This document shows positions 45,480 through 59,021 of a stretch of DNA of 64,000 nt, one piece after another. This DNA comes from Sepiola atlantica (taxonomy: Eukaryota; Mollusca; Cephalopoda; Sepiida; Sepiolidae). The stretch is from assembly GCA_963556195.1 (NCBI GenBank), contig OY744517.1, forward strand, positions 84,181,214 through 84,245,213. Direction: 5' to 3'. Both the position numbers and the translations under genes were made by a program. Within the stretch, counting starts at the first letter, position 1, and each line of letters begins with the position of its first letter. The notes beneath the pieces were generated by a model that ran no database searches, was not told the origin of the DNA, and was given only the letters and a program-made list of their open reading frames with translations.

Positions 45480-47090
45480 ACTACTTCATGGTCAAAAACT
45501 AGCCAACGATGAGTGTTAGATGGATAGATTCCGATCCCAAGAACCGCAATTCTTCTCCCTTTGTCAGAAACATCGCTCATGGGATGTGAGGACTAAAGGA
45601 CAAAATAAGGGAAGCGAGAGTTACTAGGCTACCGAAAGTAAACCCAAGGTCCACTTTTACTAAAAAACACTCATAAAATTGTAACCACATATCGCTATTT
45701 TTTAACCTACAACAAATGCAAGCATTTAAATATGATGTTAGCATGGTCACAGGAATTATGTTTGGAATTCTTTTTGATAAAATAATTAATCCCACAATGC
45801 AATTCAGCAGGAGTGCACAAGTTTATATAAACTTCCAACCGGAACTTTAAAGTCATTTATACAAATTAGAAGAGTTTTACAATGTAAGAACTGGCCAGGT
45901 TTTATATTGGTTAACTTTTCTAAAATACAACCATTTTTTTTTTATTTCTCAATATTTCCGTACTTTCATTTTGCTTTGTTTTCTTTTGCCTTTCTTGGCA
46001 ATTTATGGATGCAAAAACATTCCAATAGATTGTGTGTCTCTTTTACACTTAGAACTATCTTCTACAATTTCCGGTTATCTTCAAACAAAATAAATGGTAA
46101 ACATTGCTTTTCCTATGGGCTCACCTACTGCCTGCCTTCTCCTTCAAGCCACTGTGGACACGTTGTCAGATGCATTTCTTCTTTCTCTCTCTCTCTCTCC
46201 GTTTTTAGCCTAGTTTTTTTCTTTCTCATATCAACCTATTAGGTTTAAAAGTAACTTGAATTACCTCCCTTTTGTCTTTCTCTCCTTTTTCCGCTTTTCC
46301 TCTCTTTGTTTCTCATACATATTTAATTTTCTTATTTCATTTTGAAATAACATCTTCATACATTTCTGAGCAAGTCTTTTGATAATGAAGATTAAATATT
46401 AAAAGTCTCACCGTATGACTTAATTTGATTGTATTTGTTGCTGTATCTGCTTTTTTTCCATTCATCTCTACGTAAGCAGTTATGCGTAGAAACTTATCTC
46501 ATTTATTTGGTTATCAACGACTGCATTAAGAATAACTTAAAAATCAATAAAGTCTGCTCTTCAGCATATATGTCATAAACATAAGTTATTGTTGAAGATT
46601 CGTGATCAATATTTAGCATTTTTCTATTGCATATTTTTGTTCTCGGTAATGAACTTACAAATGAAACTAGTGCTTGCATATCTCAAGGTTAGAAAACGAG
46701 ATATGAATTAGCTCTCATCAACGACGTAGCAGAAAGAATAGCATTGATGCTAAATGTATGAAATTTTGATTTTAATTTTTTATTTGATGTTTTCTGTTTC
46801 AAAATGGGGAATATTCACTTTTGCTCCATATGTAGGTAAAATAACATGATATTTGTTTTGAAATTTATATCGTTCATAAGAAATTAAGAATCGATAAAAA
46901 GAATATCCTTAATTGTTTCACTTGATTTTATTGGGCTTTAGTTAAGTAAAACATTTAAAAGATTGTATGGACACTGAAATGCATTTGTTAAAAAATTGGA
47001 AAACAAATTATGGTGGATTAATCTGATGAAAAATATAGAACTTTTTTTATTTTATTTTTTATTTTGCTGATGCTAAAATTAGCATATTTA
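45480..47090. other. No gene recognised
   Basis: AT-rich, with a pyrimidine-rich patch near 46180-46310. The 111-codon frame at 45907 is Phe/Ser-rich and lacks family features. Confidence 0.4.
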
Positions 47091-47097
47091 AATAGTG

Positions 47098-47260
47098 TAG
47101 AAAGATTTAGCAGGCAACTAAAAGTCTAATAAAATATTTAGCAGGCAACTAAACGTCGAATAAAATATTTAGCAGGCAACTAAACGTCTAATAAAATATT
47201 TAGCAGGCAACTAAAAGTCGAATGAAATATTTAGCATGCTACTAAAAGTCTAATAAAATG
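47098..47260. repeat. 31-bp minisatellite, five copies
   Basis: Units share AGCAGGCAACTAAAAGTC and AATAAAATATTT, the last copy most diverged. Confidence 0.93.
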
Positions 47261-47784
47261 CAATAGCAACAGGGACAAGCTATTTTCGAGTTAGAATTAG
47301 TCACAGAAGTTACTAATTACTTACAAAATTCTTGAATTGTACCAATTCAGAGTAATTATTAACTTTTGAAAAGGTTCTTGCAAAACTTAAGACGACTAAT
47401 AATGTAGTTAAAAAAAAGGTGGTTGTCACAGAACATTTTGTATTAAAGATTTGTTAGATTTTTCTGATGCATTTAAAAAGAGCATCGTTTTTGAGATGTT
47501 ATATATGTATAAAATGGTTGCATATAGCTTATTGTTGGATCACATGATCAGCTACCATGCTCAGGATAATGAAACAGAAAATTAATGGAATGACTGATAA
47601 GTGAAACAACAAAATGTTGTGTCTGCAGTTCCTTTTTTTAATTTGCTTCAACTTCTGTCAAAGAATTGTATCAGCTTTTGTAAAATAATAGATTGACATA
47701 CTTATCAATGATACAAGGTTCAGATAAGTTTAATGAAGAAACAAAACATGAAGCTAATATTAATTATTAAAAATAATAATGAGC

Positions 47785-47870
47785 AATTAGAACGCCATAC
47801 AATGCATTTTAGTTTTATGAACTTTTTTTTTTCAATTTAATTTTCGAAGATATACTTCATCATCAGATGT
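47785..47870 (-). repeat. Inverted fragment of the 19.4-19.9 kb module
   Basis: Contains GAACGCCATACAATGCATTT and TTTTCGAAGATATACTTC, the reverse complement of the module ends at 19500-19570 and 19790-19865. Confidence 0.8.
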
Positions 47871-48059
47871 TTTACTTCAAAGTCGTCTAATGTTTGCAAA
47901 CCATATTAATAATACTTGTATATATTTGTAACTGCAATCAATTATTAAGCTATTTACATACAAGTGGTTTAGATAGGTTTACTGCGTGGATTTATTTTAC
48001 ATTAGGCTGAAACAAAGGTTTTTGAATTTGTAAATAAATGTAATAAAGTAAATTCCTAT

Positions 48060-48245
48060 GAATCAGAATAGTACAACTTTGTTGACTGGCTTGATTCTGT
48101 TGTGGGCATTTTTGCAGGAGGGACCACGTAATGGTTGCCAACATCCCTAAGTGAAAGAGGTATTATGGAATCGACTGGATTCGAACTTGGCACACCCAGG
48201 TCATCAGTCCACGTCGTTATCCACGTAACCACCGTCACCTCTCAT
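48060..48245 (-). mobile_element. tRNA-derived SINE, diverged inverted copy
   Basis: The minus strand starts GAGAGGTGACGGTGGTTACG with box B ATTCGAATCC-like sequence, as in 38357-38572. It has a different 3' half and no clear target duplication. Confidence 0.85.
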
Positions 48246-48740
48246 GGATGTAATTTAAGCGTTTGACAGATGGATATAGATGAAAATCGAAGATTGAAAA
48301 TTGATACTTTGGAAACAGCATTGCCAGTTTAGAGGCAGAAGAAAAAGAAAAGAATGGAAAAGAATGGAATATGAGTTTATTTATGTTGAAAGAAATTCTG
48401 CGGATTCTCAAGCTGATTCTTCAGTTAAATGATGGATCATATTGTCCAGCGACTTGAACCAAGCTTTTTTTCCATGAACAGTTGTATCGAGATTTGTCCT
48501 GTCAGCAAACGGCAAAGTTTTAAATTAATGCAGAGAAGGGTTTTGAAAATGAAGCCTTGAAAGGTATTAAACTGTTTTCATAAATCAGCAAAAATCAAGT
48601 CATATGGGATTTGTTTTTTGTTTTTTATGCTTCAAACAAACATAGTAAATTATTCACTTATTTTATTTGGAATCATCACTGTTCCTTTCCATAGAAATGG
48701 AATTGTTTGATGAATTGGATACATAATAATTGGCAGATTT

Positions 48741-51700
48741 TCATAATCATCATAAGACACGAAACAATTGTTCGTAATACAGTGAAACATGTGCAATGCT
48801 CTATTGCGATTTTGAACTATTTGCTAATGTAATAGTCATAATCATCATAAGAAACGATACAATTGTTCTTAATACAGTGAAACATGTGCAATGCTCTATT
48901 GCGATTTTGAACTATTTGCTAATGTAATAGTCATAATCATCATAATAAACGAAACAATTGTTCTTAATACAGTGAAACATGTGCAATGCTCTATTGCGAT
49001 TTTGAACTATTTACTAATGTAATAGTCATAATCATCATAATAAACGAAACAATTGTTCGTAATACAGTGAAACATATGCAATGCTCTATTGCGATTTTGA
49101 ACTATTTACTAATGTAATAGTCATAATCATCATAAGAAACAAAACAATCGTTCATAATACAGTGAAACATGTGCAATGCTCTATTGCGATTTTGAACTAT
49201 TTACTAATGTAATAGTCATAATCATCATAAGACACGAAACAATTGTTCGTAATACAGTGAAACATGTGCAATGCTCTATTGCGATTTTGAACTATTTGCT
49301 AATGTAATAGTCATAATCATCATAAGAAACGAAACAATTGTTCGTAATACAGTGAAACATGTGCAATGCTCTATTGCGATTTTGAACTATTTACTAATGT
49401 AATAGTCATAATCATCATAAGAAACGAAACAATTGTTCTTACTACAGTGAAACATGTGCAATGCTCTATTGCGATTTTGAACTATTTGCTAATGTAATAG
49501 TCATAATCATCATAAGAAACGAAACAATTGTTCGTAATACAGTGAAACATGTGCAATGCTCTATTGCGATTTTGAACTATTTACTAATGTAATAGTCATA
49601 ATAATCATCTAGAAACGAAACAATTGTTCGTAATACAGTGAAACATGTGCAATGCTCTATTGCGATTTTGAACTATTTGCTAATGTAATAGTCATAATCA
49701 TCATAAGACACAAAACAATTGTTTGTAATACAGTGAAACATGTGCAATGCTCTATTGCGATTTTGAACTATTTACTAATTTAATAGTCATAATCATCATA
49801 AGACACGAAACAATTGTTCGTAATACAGTGAAACATGTGCAATGCTCTTTTGCGATTTTGAACTATTTACTAATGTAATAGTCATAATCATCATAAGAAA
49901 CGAAACAATTGTTCTTAATACAGTAAAACATGTGCAATGCTCTTTTGCGATTTTGAACTATTTGCTAATGTAATAGTCATAATCATCATAAGAAACGAAA
50001 CAATTGTTCTTAATACAGTGAAACATGTGCAATGCTCTATTGCGATTTTGAACTATTTACTAATGTAATAGTCATAATAATCATCTAGAAACGAAACAAT
50101 TGTTCTTCATACAGTGAAACATGTGCAATGCTCTATTGCGATTTTGAACTATTTGCTAATGTAATAGTCATAATCATCATAAGACACAAAACAATTGTTT
50201 GTAATACAGTGAAACATGTGCAATGCTCTATTGCGATTTTGAACTATTTACTAATTTAATAGTCATAATCATCATAAGAAACGAAACAATTGTTCTTAAT
50301 ACAGTAAAACATGTGCAATGCTCTATTGCGATTTTGAACTATTTGCTAATGTAATAGTCATAATCATCATAAGAAACGAAACAATTGTTCTTAATACAGT
50401 GAAACATGTGCAATGCTCTATTGCGATTTTGAACTATTTACTAATGTAATAGTCATAATAATCATCTAGAAACGAAACAATTGTTCGTAATACAGTGAAA
50501 CATGGGCAATGCTCTATTGCGATTTTGAACTATTTGCTAATGTAATAGTCATAATCATCATAAGACACAAAACAATTGTTTGTAATACAGTGAAACATGT
50601 GCAATGCTCTATTGCGATTTTGAACTATTTACTAATTTAATAGTCATAATCATCATAAGACACGAAACAATTGTTCGTAATACAGTGAAACATGTGCAAT
50701 GCTCTATTGCGATTTTGAACTATTTGCTAATGTAATAGTCATAATCATCATAAGAAACGAAACAATTGTTCTTAATACAGTGAAACATGTGCAATGCTCT
50801 ATTGCGATTTTGAACTATTTACTAATGTAATAGTCATAATCATCATAAGAAACGAAACAATTGTTCGTAATACAGTGAAACATGTGCAATGCTCTATTGC
50901 GATTTTGAACTATTTGCTAATGTAATAGTCATAATCATCATAAGAAACGAAACAATTGTTCTTAATACAGTGAAACATGTGCAATGCTCTATTGCGATTT
51001 TGAACTATTTACTAATGTAATAGTCATAATCATCATAAGAAACGAAACAATTGTTCGTAATACAGTGAAACATGTGCAATGCTCTATTGCGATTTTGAAC
51101 TATTTACTAATGTAATAGTCATAATCATCATAAGAAACGAAACAATTGTTCGTAATACAGTGAAACATGTGCAATGCTCTATTGCGATTTTGAACTATTT
51201 GCTAATGTAATAGTCATAATCATCATAAGAAACGAAACAATTGTTCTTAATACAGTGAAACATGTGCAATGCTCTATTGCGATTTTGAACTATTTGCTAA
51301 TGTAATAGTCATAATCATCATAAGAAACGAAACAATTGTTCTTAATACAGTGAAACATGTGCAATGCTCTATTGCGATTTTGAACTATTTACTAATGTAA
51401 TAGTCATAATCATCATAAGAAACAAAACAATTGTTCTTAATACAGTGAAACATGTGCAATGCTCTATTGCGATTTTGAACTATTTACTAATGTAATAGTC
51501 ATAATCATCATAAGAAACGAAACAATTGTTCGTAATACAGTGAAACATGTGCAATGCTCTATTGCGATTTTGAACTATTTGCTAATGTAATAGTCATAAT
51601 CATCATAAGAAACGAAACAATTGTTCTTAATACAGTGAAACATGTGCAATGCTCTATTGCGATTTTGAACTATTTGCTAATGTAATAGTCATAATCATCA

Positions 51701-54700
51701 TAAGAAACGAAACAATTGTTCTTAATACAGTGAAACATGTGCAATGCTCTATTGCGATTTTGAACTATTTACTAATGTAATAGTCATAATCATCATAAGA
51801 AACGAAACAATTGTTCTTAATACAGTGAAACATGTGCAATGCTCTATTGCGATTTTGAACTATTTACTAATGTAATAGTCATAATCATCATCTAGATACG
51901 AAACAATTGTTCTTCATACAGTGAAACATGTGCAATGCTCTATTGCGATTTTGAACTATTTACTAATGTAATAGTCATAATCATCATAAGAAACGAAACA
52001 ATTGTTCGTAATACAGTGAAACATGTGCAATGCTCTATTGCGATTTTGAACTATTTACTAATGTAATAGTCATAATCATCATCTAGAACCGAAACAATTG
52101 TTCTTCATACAGTGAAACATGTGCAATGCCCTATTGCGATTTTGAACTATTTACTAATGTAATAGTCATAATCATCATAAGAAACGAAACAATTGTTCTT
52201 AATATAGTGAAACATGTGCAATGCTCTATTGCGATTTTGAACTATTTACTAATGTAATAGTCATAATCATCATCTAGATACGAAACAATTGTTCTTAATA
52301 CAGTGAAACATGTGCAATGCTCTATTGCGATTTTGAACTATTTACTAATGTAATAGTCATAATCATCATCTAGAAACGAAACAATTGTTCTTCATACAGT
52401 GAAACATGTGCAATGCTCTATTGCGATTTTGAACTATTTACTAATGTAATAGTCATAATCATCATAAGAAACGAAACAATTGTTCTTAATATAGTGAAAC
52501 ATGTGCAATGCTCTATTGCGATTTTGAACTATTTGCTAATGTAATAGTCATAATCATCATCTAGATACGAAACAATTGTTCTTAATACAGTGAAACATGT
52601 GCAATGCTCTATTGCGATTTTTAACTATTTACTAATGTAATAGTCATAATCATCATCTAGAAACGAAACAATTGTTCTTAATACAGTGAAACATGTGCAA
52701 TGCTCTATTGCGATTTTGAACTATTTACTAATGTAATAGTCATAATCATCATAAGAAACGAAACAATTGTTCTTAATATAGTGAAACATGTGCAATGCTC
52801 TATTGCGATTTTGAACTATTTGCTAATGTAATAGTCATAATCATCATAAGAAACGAAACAATTGTTCTTAATACAGTGAAACATGTGCAATGCTCTATTG
52901 CGATTTTGAACTATTTACTAATGTAATAGTCATAATCATCATAAGAAACGAAACAATTGTTCTTAATACAGTGAAACATGTGCAATGCTCTATTGCGATT
53001 TTGAACTATTTACTAATGTAATAGTCATAATCATCATAAGAAACGATACAATTGTTCTTAATACAGTGAAACATGTGCAATGCTCTATTGCGATTTTGAA
53101 CTATTTGCTAATGTAACAGTCATAATCATCATCTAGAAACGAAACAATTGTTCTTCATACAGTGAAACATGTGCAATGCTCTATTGCGATTTTGAACTAT
53201 TTACTAATGTAATAGTCATAATCATCATAAGAAACGAAACAATTGTTCTTAATATAGTGAAACATGTGCAATGCTCTATTGCGATTTTGAACTATTTGCT
53301 AATGTAATAGTCATAATCATCATCTAGATACGAAACAATTGTTCTTAATACAGTGAAACATGTGCAATGCTCTATTGCGATTTTGAACTATTTGCTAATG
53401 TAATAGTCATAATCATAATAAGAAACGAAACAATTGTTCTTAATACAGTGAAACATGTGCAATGCTCTATTGCGATTTTGAACTATTTGCTAATGTAATA
53501 GTCATAATCATCATAAGAAACGAAACAATTGTTCTTAATATAGTGAAACATGTGCAATGCTCTATTGCGATTTTGAACTATTTGCTAATGTAATAGTCAT
53601 AATCATCATCTAGATACGAAACAATTGTTCTTAATACAGTGAAACATGTGCAATGCTCTATTGCGATTTTGAACTATTTGCTGATGTAATAGTCATAATC
53701 ATCATCTAGATACGAAACAATTGTTCTTAATACAGTGAAACATGTGCAATGCTCTATTGCGATTTTGAACTATTTACTAATGTAATAGTCATAATCATCA
53801 TAAGAAACGAAACAATTGTTCTTAATATAGTGAAACATGTGCAATGCTCTATTGCGATTTTGAACTATTTACTAATGTAATAGTCATAATCATCATCTAG
53901 ATACGAAACAATTGTTCTTAATACAGTGAAACATGTGCAATGCTCTATTGCGATTTTGAACTATTTACTAATGTAATAGTCATAATCATCATAAGAAACG
54001 AAACAATTGTTCTTAATATAGTGAAACATGTGCAATGCTCTATTGCGATTTTGAACTATTTACTAATGTAATAGTCATAATCATCATCTAGATACGAAAC
54101 AATTGTTCTTAATACAGTGAAACATGTGCAATGCTCTATTGCGATTTTGAACTATTTACTAATGTAATAGTCATAATCATCATAAGAAACGAAACAATTG
54201 TTCTTAATATAGTGAAACATGTGCAATGCTCTATTGCGATTTTGAACTATTTACTAATGTAATAGTCATAATCATCATCTAGATACGAAACAATTGTTCT
54301 TAATACAGTGAAACATGTGCAATGCTCTATTGCGATTTTGAACTATTTACTAATGTAATAGTCATAATCATCATAAGAAACGAAACAATTGTTCTTAATA
54401 TAGTGAAACATGTGCAATGCTCTATTGCGATTTTGAACTATTTACTAATGTAATAGTCATAATCATCATCTAGATACGAAACAATTGTTCTTAATACAGT
54501 GAAACATGTGCAATGCTCTATTGCGATTTTGAACTATTTGCTAATGTAATAGTCATAATCATCATCTAGATACGAAACAATTGTTCTTAATACAGTGAAA
54601 CATGTGCAATGCTCTATTGCGATTTTGAACTATTTGCTAATGTAATAGTCATAATCATCATCTAGATACGAAACAATTGTTCTTAATACAGTGAAACATG

Positions 54701-55128
54701 TGCAATGCTCTATTGCGATTTTGAACTATTTACTAATGTAATAGTCATAATCATCATAAGAAACGAAACAATTGTTCTTAATATAGTGAAACATGTGCAA
54801 TGCTCTATTGCGATTTTGAACTATTTACTAATGTAATAGTCATAATCATCATCTAGATACGAAACAATTGTTCTTAATACAGTGAAACATGTGCAATGCT
54901 CTATTGCGATTTTGAACTATTTGCTAATGTAATAGTCATAATCATCATCTAGATACGAAACAATTGTTCTTAATACAGTGAAACATGTGCAATGCTCTAT
55001 TGCGATTTTGAACTATTTGCTAATGTAATAGTCATAATCATCATCTAGATACGAAACAATTGTTCTTAATACAGTGAAACATGTGCAATGCTCTATTGCG
55101 ATTTTGAACTATTTGCTAATGTAACAGT
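48741..55128. repeat. 6.4-kb satellite array of about 95-bp units (around 67 copies)
   Basis: Near-identical units containing GAAACAATTGTTCTTAATAC, AGTGAAACATGTGCAATGCT and CTATTGCGATTTTGAACTAT. Variants include CATAAGAAACG or CATCTAGATACG, ATACAG or ATATAG, and GCTAATG or ACTAATG. The CTAGA form is rare before 51.8 kb and common after it. From about 53.8 to 54.5 kb the two forms alternate strictly, giving a 190-bp dimer. From 49.6 to 50.7 kb a block of four or five units is repeated. There is no coding frame. Each unit has small palindromes (ACAATTGT, ACATGT) and a GCAAT...ATTGC stem. Confidence 0.98.
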
Positions 55129-55129
55129 G

Positions 55130-56110
55130 TTACTATTTCAAAATATCAACTAATTAACATTTTTTAAATAAATAAAAAATATTTATAACATTATGTATTT
55201 ATTGTAATTGCTAAGAAATGCACTTTAATTTAAATTTTCAAAATAATATGTTTCAATTTTTATATGTATATTTTGAAAATTTTACTTACTCATTATAAAA
55301 ATACAATGGTAGCATTATAACAGTAGTTGTGGGTGGGCCATTAATCTCCTGTCAACCAATAATTTTAGACAAATTCAACCATTACATATATATAAATTTG
55401 TTTGTTACGCTTCTAAATAAGTATTTTAAGAATGATTGGTGAGGTATGAAGCATAAAAACGATGTTGTTTTCGTAATTATTTTTTATTTATTTTGATATT
55501 TCGAGCAGTCCTCTGCTCTGTTTCAAAAAAATGATAAGAAATTAAGGAAATAAAGAAAATGGAAATCGTTGAGAGAACTGGAATTCTCAACTGTGTGCAG
55601 CGTTCATTCTTTGTCTTAACGTCCAAGTTAGCTCACACGAAATCTCTCAACCAATTGGCAAGGAAAACCGTGGCCTTTTCAAAAAACTGAACGCATGTGC
55701 ATTCGTCCCGTCATGCATTACCATTAAGAGAAACCCACTGAAATATAATTTAAATAACACTAAGCATTTGAATTGAAGAGAAATTGATGAGAAACGAAAT
55801 AAAAATAGAGTAAAAAAGAATGTGAATGAATAGAAAAAATATAAATTAATATACTATATATGAGTAATAATAATAATAATAGTGATAATAAAAAGGTGAT
55901 TTAAGCAATAAAATCATATAAGAAAGATATATAGATACATCAATAAAAAAATATATAAATAAGCACATAAAAAAAAATTAACTGAGGTATCTTAAAGTGA
56001 ATATATATGTAAAACAGAAATCATGTAATAAAACTTATATAAATAGAATTATATAACAAGATATATATATTAAAGTAATAGATAAAAATATATAAATTAA
56101 TATACTATAT
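55130..56110. other. No gene recognised
   Basis: AT-rich. 55490-55530 contains CGAGCAG...CTGCTC, a short hairpin of the kind found near PLE ends, but there is no protein evidence. Confidence 0.4.
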
Positions 56111-56114
56111 ATGA

Positions 56115-57163
56115 GTATTGATTTACTCCTCTCCAGGAGTTAGGCATAAGGCCAGTTTTTATCTGACTCCCACAAGTAAGATGTGACCCAAGGTCGGGTC
56201 GGGAAAGTGGGGTTTAAAAATTGTCTGGGCAGCCCCGTCGGCATTCCCCGGTAGGGGCGCCTCAGGCAGTAAGTAATAAACTTACTCCTCCCCAAAGAGA
56301 GGAGGCAAAGCCTGGGGAGTCGAACCTCCTAGAACTGCACAGGACAGACCCATAGACCGGCGTAAATCAAGCCCCGAAGGCGAAGACAATACCAGTCTAT
56401 GGGGTGCAGTATCCATTGGAACAAATACTACACTTTTTATTTACCTCCCCAGGAGGTTAGGCACAAGGCCAGGTTTATCTTACTCCCACAAGTAAGATGT
56501 GACCCAAGCTCGGGTCGGAAAGTGGGGTTTGAAAAGCCAGCGCCCGAGAAGGTGAGCACTCTGGCTATTAAAAATTGCCCAGGCAGCCCCGTCGGCATTC
56601 CCCGGTAGGGGCGCCTCAGGCAGTAAGCAATAAACTTACTCCTCCCCAAAGAGGGGAGGCAAAGCCTGGGAGGGTGGACCTCCTAGAACTGCACAGGACA
56701 GTACCTCAGACCGGCGGAATCAAGGCCCGAAGGCCAAGACAATACCAGTCTACAGAGTGAGCATCCATCAGAACAGATACTACACTTTTTATTTACCTCC
56801 CCAGGAGGTTAGGCACAAGGCTAGGTTTATCTTACTCCCACAAGTAAGATGTGACCCAAGCTCGGGTCGGAAAGTGGGGTTTGAAAAGCCAGCGCCCGAG
56901 AAGGTGAGCACTCTGGCCATTAAAAATTGCCTGGGCAGACCCGTCGGCATTCCCCGGTAGGGACGCCTCAGGCAGTAAGCAATAAACTTACTCCTCCCCA
57001 AAGAGGGGAGGCAAAACCTGGGAGGGTGAACCTCCTAGAACCGCACAGGACAGTACCTCAGACCGGCGGAATCAAGGCCCGAAGGCCAAGACAATACCGG
57101 TCTACAGAGTGAGCATCTATCGGAACAGATACTACACTTTGATCTTAGCCAAAAGGCCAAGAA
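56115..57163 (-). mobile_element. Tandem trimer of the U2-snRNA-headed repeat
   Basis: Three head-to-tail units on the minus strand, period 352 bp. The leading unit starts at about 57163 with CTTGGCCTTTTGGCTAAGAT followed by CAAAGTGTAGTATCTGTTC, nearly identical to U2 snRNA. The two following units lack the first 29 U2-like bases and start directly at AAGTGTAGTATCTGTTC, joined to the GGAGGTAAATAAAA tail of the unit before. Each unit holds the GC-rich hairpin and the branchpoint-recognition GTAGTA of U2. The third unit has an internal deletion near its 3' end. Confidence 0.92.
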
Positions 57164-57466
57164 TATATACAATATATGAGTATATACTATATATGAGTAG
57201 TAATAATAATAATGACAAAAGGTAATACACATAATAATATCATGTAAAAAGATATATAAATAGATAGATATATATATCAATAAAATACATGAATAGATAA
57301 AGTGAATATATACGTTAAAATAAATTATGTAATAACAATTATATAAATAAAAAGATAGATATAGTAATAAATAAATAAAAGTAATAGATGTATAAATAAA
57401 TAAAAAGATATACTTTCCGGCGTGATTATTTGTAATGCAGACAAGCAGTAAATGTAGAATTTAGTC

Positions 57467-57493
57467 AATCTGTAAGGCTGAACTATTGCAGAG

Positions 57494-57533
<40 letters not shown>

Positions 57534-57558
57534 CTCTGCAATAGTTCAGCCTTACAGA

Positions 57559-57560
<2 letters not shown>
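57467..57560. repeat. 94-bp perfect palindrome with (TA)n centre
   Basis: AATCTGTAAGGCTGAACTAT followed by TGCAGAGATTTA, then TA repeats, then the exact reverse complement. It would extrude as a cruciform or fold as a long hairpin. Confidence 0.95.
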
Positions 57561-57564
<4 letters not shown>

Positions 57565-57609
<45 letters not shown>

Positions 57610-57820
57610 ATATTTGATGTTTTATATACTTTTATGTATTTTTATATATTTTTATATATTTTCAAAGCTTACTTTTATTACCTGCAATAATGTGATTGCG
57701 GTAATGGTCCTCTGAGGAGAAGATTTTCTTTAAAAATTCATGAGTTAAGGACGCAATATCACTCCTTGTTTTTGAACTTTAATAAAATCTGATTAATTTC
57801 TTATTTTATTATGTCATTCA

Positions 57821-57895
<75 letters not shown>
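57565..57895 (-). repeat. AT tracts flanking the second copy of the 1951-2031 repeat
   Basis: 57748-57826 is the reverse complement of 1951-2031. (AT)n lies on both sides (57563-57606 and 57825-57895). Confidence 0.88.
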
Positions 57896-57898
<3 letters not shown>

Positions 57899-58214
57899 GA
57901 AAATCTAAGCAATCGAATGGGTAGGAACTGACGAAATTATAGGGTAGGAAGTAAACATAAGTTAATGTGAATGAATTACAAAATAATATAAATAATGAAA
58001 TCATATAATAAGAATAGATAGGTGAGTATATGAATAAATACATAGATATATAAAAAATGGATATAAACAAAACTGAGCTACCATAAGTTGAATATATTTA
58101 AAAATAAGCATAGCAAGTTATGGTGAATATAAATAGTATTTTAGGTGAGTAATATTATATTGATTATTTGTGGGACTGTACAGGTGTAGATAATTGATAG
58201 TTATTGGAGTACCA

Positions 58215-58590
58215 TGTAATCTTATTTAATATATATCATTAGCGTTTGTGGAAATATTTATATGGGTTCAGGAGACTAAGGTCCGTCTTACAACCGGTGG
58301 TGTGTATGTTAAACTGAAGAATCCATTCAATGTCTTTTGTTGGCAAATTTTTGTTGAGTGGAAATTAAAGTCTATCAGGAGGCATTTCATGTTGTCTAGT
58401 GTATGACCAGGTAGGTTGAACTGTCTTACTAGTGATGCGAAAGGAAGATTTTTGTCGAATAGATGTTTTATGTTTGTTGAAACACGATCTGAATGGCGTT
58501 TTTGTCTCCCCGATATATCCTCCGTTGTTACAAATGGAGCAATAGATGTAGTAAATGATGTTGGAACTGTCACATGTTAGATGTGGGGAT
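58215..58590 (-). pseudogene. PLE-type GIY-YIG endonuclease, frameshifted
   Basis: The minus strand decodes in mixed frames to SSNIIYYIYCSICNNGGYIG (the GIY-YIG motif with a CxxC-like pair), then FNLPGHTLDNMKCLLIDFNF in the next frame, then KDIEWILQFNIHTTG with the Trp-containing C-terminal block. At least two frameshifts break it. It differs clearly from the 12.2-kb PLE, so a second PLE lineage is present. Confidence 0.78.
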
Positions 58591-58599
58591 CAGTTGAAT

Positions 58600-59015
58600 G
58601 TTAGTATTAGGTATTGTCTAGTATATTATATATATGTTTATATATATATATATATGTGTCTGTGTGTGTGTGTGTGTGTATATCTATATTATATATAATA
58701 TACATATATTATTCATGTATATACATGTAATATAGAAATAATTAAAGGACTAAATTATCATAAATATATTTTCATCCGATATACTATTATACATTAAATA
58801 GTTTTTAATGCCAATACGTAGTTAAAATAAATTGTTTGGGACTATTAAAAGAATTTCCAACGCAACTGATAATTTTTAACTATTCATTTATTTATTTTTT
58901 TTATTATCGCTTATGTTTGAATTCATGTTTTGAAACATGACATTAATCACAAATCGATGACGTCACATCAAAGCTATAATTATTTTGTTACTTTAATGTT
59001 TTAATATCTATTTAT
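58600..59015. other. No gene; AT- and GT-rich simple sequence
   Basis: Contains (TA)n and (GT)n at about 58630-58690 and nothing recognisable beyond that. Confidence 0.5.
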
Positions 59016-59021
59016 AAGAAA

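Noticed and set aside
45907..46242. 111-codon Phe/Ser-rich frame
   Set aside because: Low-complexity T-rich sequence with no domain or neighbouring support.
48741..55128. CRISPR-like regular array
   Set aside because: Units are contiguous and near-identical with no unique spacers, and the context is eukaryotic.
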